Source: Mesorhizobium sp. CU3 (GTDB taxonomy: Bacteria > Pseudomonadota > Alphaproteobacteria > Rhizobiales > Rhizobiaceae). From it: a stretch of DNA of 64,000 nucleotides. Under the pieces are notes generated by a model. The model saw nothing but the letters and a program-made list of their open reading frames with translations, made no database searches and was not told where the DNA came from. This document shows, in pieces, positions 1 through 6,847 of this stretch. Location of the stretch: NCBI RefSeq assembly GCF_006442965.1, contig NZ_VFWX01000011.1:62001-126000 (forward strand), written 5' to 3'. The first letter of the stretch is position 1; each line of letters begins with the position of its first letter. The translations under genes and the position numbers were made by a program.

Positions 1-387
1 GCACTCGAGGACTGGATCATCGGCACGCTGGCCGCCTTCAACGTGCGCGGCGAACGGCGCGAGGACCGCGTCGGCGTCTGGGTGGTGCGGCCGGATCGCC
101 CTGCCCTGCCCGACGGCACGCCTGCCGAGGACAAGATCGCGGCCATCGGCATAAGGCTCAGGCGCTGGGTGAGCTTTCACGGCATCGCCATCAATGTCGA
201 GCCGGATCTCGGTCATTTTGGCGGCATCGTGCCTTGCGGCGTCTCGGACCATGGCGTCACCAGCCTCGTCGATCTCGGCCTGCCGGTGACGATGGCCGAC
301 CTCGATCTCGCGTTGAAATCAGCCTTCGAGGATGTTTTTGGCCCCGCCGCCGCGCCGACCGCCGAGATGGCCCGAAAGGCAGGCTGA
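1..387 (+). CDS. lipB: Octanoyltransferase LipB, C-terminal part (5' end cut by window)
   Basis: LipB transfers octanoyl groups from acyl carrier protein to lipoyl domains, the first step of lipoate synthesis in the cytoplasm. The frame is open from base 1, so the N-terminus lies outside the window; the GTG at 43 is internal. The visible 128 residues carry the family hallmarks: EDKIAAIGIRLRRW with the catalytic lysine, then SFHGIAINV, then IVPCGVSDHGVTSL with the catalytic cysteine. These correspond to Lys135 and Cys169 of the E. coli enzyme. The tail after DVFGP is short and not conserved. It converges on the next gene with only three bases between the two stop codons. The assignment rests on motifs and is firm; only the length is unknown. 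Confidence 0.93.
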   Translation, partial: ALEDWIIGTLAAFNVRGERREDRVGVWVVRPDRPALPDGTPAEDKIAAIGIRLRRWVSFHGIAINVEPDLGHFGGIVPCGVSDHGVTSLVDLGLPVTMADLDLALKSAFEDVFGPAAAPTAEMARKAG

Positions 388-390
388 TCG

Positions 391-1641
391 CTACATTAAC
401 TGAGCAGACGCCCACAGCATGCCGTAGCCGTGGATGGCAAAGACGGCGATCAGCGCGCCGGCCATCGCCAGGCGGTCGAAAGGCTGAATCGGCTTCAGTT
501 CGTGACGCGGCTTCACGCCGCTGCCCACGGTGAGCAGGCTGAGGATCGAAAACACCGCGCCCGCGATCAGCAGGAAGCTGGGCGAAAAGCCGGCGCGCCA
601 GCCGAGCGCAAGCAGCGCCGACAGGAGGAGGAAGGACGCCAGCGCCAGCGCGATCGGTCCCGAACAGATCTGGCGCAGCACCTGGCCGCCGTCGAATTTC
701 CACACCGGCACCAGATTGGCGATGTTGAACAGCGAGGCGCAGCCGGCAAGCGTCGCCAGCAGCGTGGCGGCGAGACGATGTCCTTCGGCATGGGCAAAGC
801 CGCTGGCGGCGATCAGCACCGGCACCAGGAAGGCCGAGAAGCCGGCGCCCATCAGCGCCACGAACGCCACCTCGAAGCGGCTGTCATAGGGCCTGCCGCC
901 CATGGCGATGCCGCCGAGCAGCGGAATGAAGATCATGCGCGCGCGGCGATGCCCGGTCAGCCGGAACGCCGCCATGTGGCCGAGCTCGTGCAGCGCGACA
1001 ACCGAGGTCAGAATCGCGGCGAGCGCGAAGCCGCCGATGTTGAGGCCGAAGAACGGCCACAGGATGAAGGCCGAAAGCACGGCGAAGCCGACCTGGCTCA
1101 CCGGATGCTCGAACCAGCCGCCCTTGCGGTACTGCCCGGTCGCCGCCCAGGTCTCCAGCTTGCGCAGCTCGCGGCGCATGGCGAAGAAGCGGAAGATGAG
1201 GAAGGCGACGCCGCGATAGCGGTCGGTCTGGCTGAGCGTGACCCGCGTCGCCTCGCCTTCCGGCGCAAGCTCGGCTGTCTCGCGATAGTTCGCCCAGAAC
1301 GAAGGATCGAGCGCCGTATCCTCGATCACCCGCATTGCGAAACTCTTGCCCTCGACGACATCCTCGAACCGCGCCTTGCGGTCGATCGGCCGGCCGTCGC
1401 GGCCCTCCCAGGACAGTTTGATCAGCACTGTCCCTTCGCCGTCCAGCGGCTCGGCGGAGAGGATCTCGCCCGCCCAGCCGGCATCGCTGCCCAGCGGCCA
1501 AAGCGCCTGCCAGAGGCGGCCGCGATCGGCCCTGATCACACGGCTGACGGTGACGGTGCGCAGACCGAGCGGCGCCGTCATCAACAGAAAGATCAGTCCC
1601 AGATTTGCGGCCACAAGGCTGACCGTAACGATGACCGACAC
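391..1641 (-). CDS. SRPBCC domain fused to an M50-type (site-2 protease-like) membrane metalloprotease
   Basis: This 416-residue protein has a GTG start at 1641 with an AAGGAG-like site upstream. An N-terminal transmembrane segment (about residues 4-24) is followed by a soluble region (about 30-160) whose pattern (SRVIRADRGRLWQALWPLG, then ATRVTLSQTDRYRG) fits the SRPBCC/polyketide-cyclase lipid-binding fold. The rest is hydrophobic with several membrane segments. It carries HELGH at 218-222, the zinc-binding HExxH of the M50 site-2 protease family, and NLVPVWKFDGG at 309-319, the NPxxDG-like second metal motif of that family. It is therefore probably an intramembrane or membrane-embedded protease. 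The substrate cannot be read from sequence. The SRPBCC fusion is inferred from residue pattern and is less certain than the protease call. The gene converges with lipB. Confidence 0.75.
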   Translation of the reverse strand: MSVIVTVSLVAANLGLIFLLMTAPLGLRTVTVSRVIRADRGRLWQALWPLGSDAGWAGEILSAEPLDGEGTVLIKLSWEGRDGRPIDRKARFEDVVEGKSFAMRVIEDTALDPSFWANYRETAELAPEGEATRVTLSQTDRYRGVAFLIFRFFAMRRELRKLETWAATGQYRKGGWFEHPVSQVGFAVLSAFILWPFFGLNIGGFALAAILTSVVALHELGHMAAFRLTGHRRARMIFIPLLGGIAMGGRPYDSRFEVAFVALMGAGFSAFLVPVLIAASGFAHAEGHRLAATLLATLAGCASLFNIANLVPVWKFDGGQVLRQICSGPIALALASFLLLSALLALGWRAGFSPSFLLIAGAVFSILSLLTVGSGVKPRHELKPIQPFDRLAMAGALIAVFAIHGYGMLWASAQLM

Positions 1642-1751
1642 TGCCCTTGCTCCTTGCCTTGAGGAAGCAGCCTAGCGGCAGGCCGGCCAAGAAAGACTTA
1701 ACAAGGGGCGGGCTCTCCCCGTCTCGGACGGACCCTTGCCCGTCCACACCA

Positions 1752-1769
1752 GGCGGGCACTTGCCCGCC
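1752..1769 (-). terminator. GC-rich stem-loop downstream of the 28-residue ORF
   Basis: GGCGGGC (1752-1758) pairs perfectly with GCCCGCC (1763-1769) around an ACTT loop. It lies 27 bases beyond the stop of the small minus-strand gene. No T-run follows on the minus strand, so it may only stabilise the 3' end or assist Rho-dependent termination. Confidence 0.35.
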
Positions 1770-1795
1770 CGCGCAGCAGCGCCAAAGGCGCGCAA

Positions 1796-1882
1796 TCACA
1801 TGGCGCCGATCCAGATCGCCATGGAAACCAGGAAGGTGCTCATGCAAACCAGCGAGATGACATCCTGAACCAGATCAGACAT
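1796..1882 (-). CDS. 28-residue hydrophobic small protein
   Basis: This short reading frame encodes 28 residues starting MSDLVQDVISLVCMST and ending SMAIWIGAM. The ATG at 1882 is preceded on the minus strand by AGGAGAG, five to six bases upstream, which is a strong ribosome binding site. The segment from about residue 8 to 28 is almost entirely hydrophobic, long enough for one membrane span, with acidic residues (D3, D7) only at the N-terminus. The AT-rich block just upstream (1890-1935) contrasts with the surrounding GC-rich DNA and could hold a promoter. A stem-loop follows the stop. No function is recognised. It may be a membrane-inserted regulatory peptide or a subunit-like small protein. 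The Shine-Dalgarno site and the coherent hydrophobic pattern support it as a real gene. Confidence 0.6.
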   Translation of the reverse strand: MSDLVQDVISLVCMSTFLVSMAIWIGAM

Positions 1883-2042
1883 AACTTCTCTCCTGTTTTT
1901 AATATGTTCGTAATTTGTTCTAATTTTGTTCGAATGTCAACGACCTCTAGCGGCCCGTCCGAACGAATTCGGGCGGCGCGTTTTGGCAGGGTTAAGGAAA
2001 GGTTAGCGGGGCGCTGGGCGCATTTACGAAGGGGCAGGTCAA

Positions 2043-2172
2043 GCCGAGATTCGGATCAGGCTGAGTCGAGGACGGCAGGTTCCGAGAACCGGAACGGAGC
2101 GTACTTGAAGTACGTGAGTACCGGAAGCGCAGGAAACTGCCGTCCTCGACTCAGCCTCATCCGAATATCGGT
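2043..2172. repeat. Long intergenic palindromic repeat (rhizobial mosaic-element type)
   Basis: The 36-base arm at 2043-2078 pairs with 2137-2172 with very few mismatches; its inner half reads TGAGTCGAGGACGGCAG and its complement. The centre holds a second small palindrome, CGTACTTGAAGTACG (2099-2113). The element starts a few bases below the lolD stop and fills the gap before the small peptide gene. Its size and mosaic build resemble the intergenic repeats known from Rhizobium genomes (RIME class); that family link is from memory of the style, not a search. It could stabilise the 3' end of the lolD transcript. Confidence 0.7.
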
Positions 2173-2177
2173 TTGGC

Positions 2178-2861
2178 CTAAAGCGGGACGACTTTCCCCT
2201 CGGCCAACGTCACCCGCCGATCCATGCGGCCGGCCAGCTCGTGATTGTGCGTGGCGATCAGCGCCGCCAGTCCGGACTGCCTGACCAGCGCTTCCAGCGC
2301 GTCGAAAACATAGGATGCCGTCGTCGGGTCGAGGTTGCCGGTCGGCTCGTCGGCCAACAGCACCAGCGGTGCGTTGGCGACGGCACGCGCAATCGCCACG
2401 CGCTGCTGCTCGCCGCCGGAAAGCTCGGCCGGCCGGTGCTGGGCGCGCTTGCCGATCTGCATATAGTCGAGAAGCTGCGCCGCCCGCTCGGACGCATCCT
2501 TGCGGGCAAGGCCCTTGATCAGCTGCGGCATCATGATGTTCTCGAGCGCCGAGAACTCCGGCAGCAGGTGATGGAACTGGTAGACGAAGCCGACATCGTT
2601 GCGACGGATCGCCGTGCGTTCCTCATCTGACAGCCTGCCGCAGGCGCGACCGCCCAGGATCACATCGCCGGCGTCGGGCCGCTCCAGCAACCCTGCCGTA
2701 TGCAGCAAGGTCGACTTGCCGGTGCCGGACGGCGCCACCAGCGCCACCATCTCGCCGCGCCTGAGCGAGAAATCGGCGCCGTTGAGAATAGTCAGCTTGC
2801 GCGGCCCCTGCACATAGTGCCGCTCGACGCCCTTCAACTCGATAATGGTTTCGGCCATCAT
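2178..2861 (-). CDS. lolD: Lipoprotein-releasing system ATP-binding protein LolD
   Basis: This 227-residue ABC ATPase energises the LolCDE complex, which extracts lipoproteins from the inner membrane for transfer to LolA. It has the Walker A motif APSGTGKS (43-50; Ala in place of the usual first Gly), the signature LSGGEQQRVAIARA, Walker B with LLADEPTGNLDP, and the switch histidine in ATHNHEL. FVYQFHHLLPEFSALEN is the typical LolD/MacB-family Q-loop region. The length matches the family. The start codon overlaps the stop of the upstream permease gene by four bases (ATGA), so the two are translationally coupled and form one operon with proS. The palindromic repeat downstream probably marks the transcript end. 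Confidence 0.94.
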   Translation of the reverse strand: MMAETIIELKGVERHYVQGPRKLTILNGADFSLRRGEMVALVAPSGTGKSTLLHTAGLLERPDAGDVILGGRACGRLSDEERTAIRRNDVGFVYQFHHLLPEFSALENIMMPQLIKGLARKDASERAAQLLDYMQIGKRAQHRPAELSGGEQQRVAIARAVANAPLVLLADEPTGNLDPTTASYVFDALEALVRQSGLAALIATHNHELAGRMDRRVTLAEGKVVPL

Positions 2862-4144
2862 TCGTACCGCAAGGCTTCGACGGGATCGAGCCGGGCCGCC
2901 CGCCAGGCCGGAAACACCGTCGCCAGGAACGACAGGCCGAGCGCCATGATCACCACATAGGTGGTCTCGCGCGGGTCCATCTTGGCCGGCAGCTGGCTGA
3001 GGAAATAGAGCTCGGGATTGAACAGGATCCGGCCCGTCATCCAGGAGAAGAACTGCCGGATCGATTCGATGTTGACGCAGATGACGACGCCGAGCAGCAC
3101 GCCGGCGATGGTGCCGGTGACGCCGATCGCAGCACCCGTCATTAAAAAGATGCGCAGTATCGCGCCGCGCGAGGCGCCCATGGTGCGCAGGATGGCGATG
3201 TCGTGGCCCTTGTCCTTCACCAGCATGATGAGGCCGGAAATGATGTTGAGCGCCGCCACCAGCACGATCAGCGTCAGGATCATGAACATGACGTTGCGCT
3301 CAACCTGCAGCGCCGAGAAGAAGGTCTCGTTACGCTGGCGCCAGTCGACGATGTCGATCGGCCGCTGCGCCGCCTGCTCGACCAGCGGCTTCAACGCGTC
3401 GACATTGTCGGGGTTATCGACATAGATCTCGATGGTCTGCGCGCGCCCGTCCATGTTGAAATAGAGCTGCGCTTCGGAAAACGGCATGTAGACGATCGAG
3501 CTGTCATATTCCGACATGCCGACCTCGAAGATCGCCGCCACCTTGTAACCCTTCATGCGCGGCGTCGTGCCAAGCGGCGTCACGTCGCCGTCGGGCGAGA
3601 TCAGCGTGATGGTGTCGCCGAGCACCAGGCCGAGATTCTCGGCCATGCGCTTGCCGATCGCCACGCCGTCGCCGCCATCGAAGCCGTCGAGCGTGCCCTG
3701 CTTGACGTTGCTGGAAACGATCGAGATCTTGCCGAGGTCCTCGCCGCGGATGCCGCGCACCAGGGCGCCGGTGCCGCCGCCGACATTGCCTTGCGCCAGC
3801 ACTTGGCCGTCGATCAAGGGAATCGCGTACTTTACGCCTGCGACGCCGTTGATGCGGCTCGCCACCTGCGCATAGTCCTCTAGCGGCGAATCGAGCGGCT
3901 GCACGATGAGATGGCCGTTGACGCCGAGGATGCGGGTGAGCAGCTCGGCGCGAAAACCGTTCATCACCGCCATCACGACGATCAGCGTCGCGACGCCGAG
4001 CATGATGCCGAGGAAGGAGATCGAGGCGATGACCGAGATCACCGTTTCCTTGCGGCGCGAGCGCAGATAGCGCCACGCCACCATCCGCTCGAAGCCCGAA
4101 AAGGCGCCCGCCGCTGACCTGGCCGCTGCCGCCGCCTCGCTCAT
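2858..4144 (-). CDS. lolC: Lipoprotein-releasing ABC transporter permease LolC/LolE
   Basis: The 428-residue inner-membrane permease is the partner of LolD. The architecture is typical: a cytoplasmic N-terminus with FERMVAWRYLRSRRKE, one membrane segment (about 36-65), a periplasmic domain of roughly 220 residues, then three C-terminal membrane segments in an FtsX-like region with the coupling sequence KDKGHDIAILRTMGAS. The end, FPAWRAARLDPVEALRYE, is the classical C-terminus of the family. Many alphaproteobacteria have one permease gene instead of separate lolC and lolE, and only one is seen here, so it may form a homodimer. It overlaps both neighbours by four bases. The choice between lolC and lolE cannot be made from one sequence. 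Confidence 0.92.
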   Translation of the reverse strand: MSEAAAAARSAAGAFSGFERMVAWRYLRSRRKETVISVIASISFLGIMLGVATLIVVMAVMNGFRAELLTRILGVNGHLIVQPLDSPLEDYAQVASRINGVAGVKYAIPLIDGQVLAQGNVGGGTGALVRGIRGEDLGKISIVSSNVKQGTLDGFDGGDGVAIGKRMAENLGLVLGDTITLISPDGDVTPLGTTPRMKGYKVAAIFEVGMSEYDSSIVYMPFSEAQLYFNMDGRAQTIEIYVDNPDNVDALKPLVEQAAQRPIDIVDWRQRNETFFSALQVERNVMFMILTLIVLVAALNIISGLIMLVKDKGHDIAILRTMGASRGAILRIFLMTGAAIGVTGTIAGVLLGVVICVNIESIRQFFSWMTGRILFNPELYFLSQLPAKMDPRETTYVVIMALGLSFLATVFPAWRAARLDPVEALRYE

Positions 4145-5469
4145 GCGGCGATACCCAGGCGCTTCCTGGCCTCCGCGAGCGGCAGCGTCTCGCGCTCACC
4201 GGACTTGCGGTTCTTGATCTCGACCTCGCCGCTAGCCACGCCGCGCGGGCCGACGATCACTTGCCAGGGCAGGCCGATCAGGTCGGCGGTGGCGAACTTG
4301 CCGCCCGGCCGCTGGTCGGTGTCGTCATAAAGCACATCCTTGCCAGCCGAAGTCAGCGCCGAATAGAGCTCGTCGCAGACGCGGTCACATTCGGCGTCGC
4401 CGACCTTCATGTTGATCAGGCCGATGTCGAAGGGCGCCACGGCTTCCGGCCAGATGATACCGTTCTCGTCATGGCTGGCCTCGATGATCGCGGCCACCAG
4501 CCGCGACGGGCCGATGCCGTAGGAGCCGCCCGAAGCGAAATGGTCCTTGCCGTCGGGGCCGGTCACCTTGGCGTTCATCGGCTTCGAATATTTCTCGCCG
4601 AAATGGAAGATGTGGCCGACCTCGATGCCGCGCGCCGAAAGCTGGTCGCCTTCGGGCACCTTCGCCCAGGCCGCCTCGTCATGCATCTCGTCGGTGGCGG
4701 CATAGGGCGTCGTCCAGGTCTTCACGATGTCGCCGATCTCGGCGTCGTCGGCGAAGTTGGTATTGGCGCCGGGGACGTCGAGCGCGAGATAGGCGCGGTC
4801 GCAGAACACCTGGCTTTCGCCGGTCTCGGCCAGGATGATGAACTCATGGCTGAGGTCGCCGCCGATCGGCCCGGTATCGGCGCGCATCGGGATCGCCTGC
4901 AGGCCCATGCGGGTGAAGGTCCTGAGATAGGAGACGAACATGCGGTTGTAAGCAGCCCGCGCGCCCTCGAAATCGAGATCGAAGGAATAAGCATCCTTCA
5001 TCAGGAATTCGCGCGACCGCATGACGCCGAAGCGCGGGCGCACCTCGTCGCGGAACTTCCACTGGATGTGGTAGAGATTGAGCGGCAGGTCCTTGTAGGA
5101 CTTGACGTAGGCGCGGAAGATCTCGGTGACCATTTCCTCATTGGTCGGACCGTAGAGCATGTCGCGGTCCTGCCGGTCCTTGATGCGCAGCATCTCCTTG
5201 CCGTAGTCGTTGTAACGGCCGCTCTCGCGCCACAGATCCGCCGACTGGATGGTCGGCATCAGGATTTCCAGCGCGCCCGCGCGGTCCTGCTCTTCGCGGA
5301 TGATCCGGCAGACCTTGTCCAGCACCCGCTTGCCGAGCGGCAGCCACGAGAAACTGCCCTGCCCCTGCTGGCGGATCATGCCGGCGCGCAGCATCAGGCG
5401 ATGCGAGACTATCTCGGCCTCGCGGGGGTTTTCTTTGAGAATGGGCAGAAAGTAGCGCGACAAACGCAT
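4141..5469 (-). CDS. proS: Prolyl-tRNA synthetase, short alphaproteobacterial form
   Basis: The 442-residue class II synthetase charges tRNA-Pro with proline. The N-terminal MRLSRYFLPILKENP is followed by the motif 1 region SHRLMLRAGMIRQQGQG, motif 2 around KFRDEVRPRFGVMRSREF, and motif 3 with GSYGIGPSRLVAAIIE. A C-terminal anticodon-binding domain begins near residue 340. The bacterial long form is about 570 residues because of an editing domain inserted between motifs 2 and 3. Here that insertion is absent, as known for alphaproteobacteria, so misacylated Ala-tRNA-Pro would need a separate editing protein. The stop overlaps the lolC start by four bases. It is the first gene of the proS-lolC-lolD operon, with the promoter presumably in the gene-free region upstream of 5470. 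Confidence 0.96.
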   Translation of the reverse strand: MRLSRYFLPILKENPREAEIVSHRLMLRAGMIRQQGQGSFSWLPLGKRVLDKVCRIIREEQDRAGALEILMPTIQSADLWRESGRYNDYGKEMLRIKDRQDRDMLYGPTNEEMVTEIFRAYVKSYKDLPLNLYHIQWKFRDEVRPRFGVMRSREFLMKDAYSFDLDFEGARAAYNRMFVSYLRTFTRMGLQAIPMRADTGPIGGDLSHEFIILAETGESQVFCDRAYLALDVPGANTNFADDAEIGDIVKTWTTPYAATDEMHDEAAWAKVPEGDQLSARGIEVGHIFHFGEKYSKPMNAKVTGPDGKDHFASGGSYGIGPSRLVAAIIEASHDENGIIWPEAVAPFDIGLINMKVGDAECDRVCDELYSALTSAGKDVLYDDTDQRPGGKFATADLIGLPWQVIVGPRGVASGEVEIKNRKSGERETLPLAEARKRLGIAA

Positions 5470-5754
5470 GGACTGGTCCGTAAGTGAAAGATTGCGGCGC
5501 CAGAATCGGCGCGCCTCAGGCTGCTTGCCCGGGCTTCATAGCCATTTCATGGCCGAATGGAAACCCGAGCACCCCAAACTGTTGGGGGCTTGTGAACGTG
5601 ACCGAAAAAGCGGTCAAAGGCCGCAAAATGGCGAATTTGCCGATTTGATCGATTCACAAGCAAGCCATGCTACACTATTGTGCACTGCAGCACGATATTG
5701 CCCGTTTGGAGGCAAAATTCTTCGTGACATTTTCATCTGCCTTGGTCTAGTGTG

Positions 5755-5909
5755 CGCCGATAACCGAGAGGGCAGAAGACAAATCTGCTCTCCTACGCGG
5801 TCAAAGTCTTGGGAGGATGCGATCTAGGCGCGGTTACTCGCTGCCGCCGGACACCGGAAACGGATCGGACGCGTTTAAATTGCAAGGCCTCGTGCCTTGC
5901 ATTTTTTTT
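5755..5909 (+). ncRNA. Candidate structured small RNA ending in an intrinsic terminator
   Basis: GAGGGCAGA (5768-5776) pairs with TCTGCTCTC (5784-5792) over a seven-base loop, with one G-U pair. TAACCG (5761-5766) can pair with CGGTTA (5831-5836) to enclose it. The stretch ends in a strong terminator at 5882-5909. A weak promoter-like pair, GTGACA and TCTAGT spaced by 16 bases, lies just upstream, which would give an RNA of about 155 nucleotides. No plus-strand protein gene precedes the terminator, so it needs another explanation. The 5' end is a guess, and no known RNA family was identified. Confidence 0.38.
5882..5909 (+). terminator. Rho-independent terminator
   Basis: GCAAGG (5882-5887) and CCTTGC (5895-5900) form a perfect six-pair stem over CCTCGTG. 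An A and then eight Ts follow. The T-run sets the orientation as plus strand. It does not serve any called protein gene. Confidence 0.8.
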
Positions 5910-6040
5910 GTGCAATCATCTGCTTAGCAATCTCCTATGCCAAACAGCTTCATGCCTGAGCAGCCATTGAAATCGAAAGCCGGCTTCCGATTTCAACTTT
6001 AGCGCGCGTATGCCGCTCAATACTTGCGAAAACTGCAGCT

Positions 6041-6321
6041 TTAGTGACGGACGTCCGGCGTGAAGTCGGGCATGACCCGCATGATGTCGTCGAAGCTGAA
6101 GCCCAGCCCCACCGTCAGGCCATAGAGGATACCCATCACGACCACCGTCACGATGGTTGCGCGGATGCAGGCGCGCAGCATATGCGGGCCGCGCGGCGCA
6201 CTGGACACGGTGCCGAGCGTCACATCCTGATCGTCGTCCTGCGTTCGCAGGCTGAACGGAAGCACGACGAACAGCGCCAGCCACCAGGTCACGAAGAACA
6301 GCGCCGCAAACAGAACCCAGT

Positions 6322-6325
<4 letters not shown>
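6041..6325 (-). CDS. DUF1467 family small membrane protein
   Basis: The 94-residue protein has two predicted membrane segments, about residues 4-24 (LFAALFFVTWWLALFVVLPF) and 55-75 (RATIVTVVVMGILYGLTVG). Between them is the polar loop SLRTQDDDQDVTLGTVSSAPRGP. The pattern WW..LF.VLPF..RTQ followed by an acidic stretch and SAP is typical of the DUF1467 family, common in alphaproteobacteria. Its function is unknown. Its start overlaps the stop of the epimerase gene by four bases, so it is co-translated with mce. This mce-DUF1467 pairing is a familiar alphaproteobacterial arrangement, but no mechanistic link can be read from the sequence. Confidence 0.85.
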
Positions 6326-6726
<401 letters not shown>

Positions 6727-6742
6727 AAAGCGCTCCGCTTTT

Positions 6743-6840
6743 AGGGAAGTAAGGCAGTAGGGCAGTAGGAAAAAAGCAAGACAGAAGAACGCAACTGCTC
6801 GTTCTTCCCTACTCCCCTACTGCCTTACTCCCCTATTCCC
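6743..6840. repeat. Nested inverted repeat between mce and rnj
   Basis: AAGTAAGGCAGTAGGGCAGTAGG in the left half (6743-6769) matches the complement of the right half (6807-6840), where CCTACTCCCCTACTGCCTTACT is found. The unit GGCAGTAGGG is itself repeated. A second hairpin, GAAGAACG (6784-6791) with CGTTCTTC (6800-6807), sits inside. The composition (purine-rich left, pyrimidine-rich right) is unlike the neighbouring genes, and the block fills almost the whole intergenic gap. It looks like an interspersed repeat. Confidence 0.65.
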
Positions 6841-6847
6841 TTGTTCG

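Larger units (their letters stand above)
5470..6040. other. Gene-free region between proS and the DUF1467 gene
   Basis: About 570 bases contain no convincing protein-coding gene. A plus-strand frame at 5468-5827 lacks family features and sits in sequence of lower GC than the flanking genes. The part nearest proS should hold the proS promoter on the minus strand. The right half holds a plus-strand hairpin, a longer-range pairing and a terminator with eight Ts, described separately as a candidate small RNA. The last 130 bases before 6040 show no recognised signal. Confidence 0.6.

Noticed and set aside
1736..2284. 182-codon plus-strand frame across the palindromic repeat
   Set aside because: It crosses the small peptide gene and the repeat and ends in lolD antisense; the product has no domain.
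5468..5827. 119-codon plus-strand frame beside proS
   Set aside because: No start-site evidence, no family features, and it overlaps structured RNA signals; the region is better explained as non-coding.
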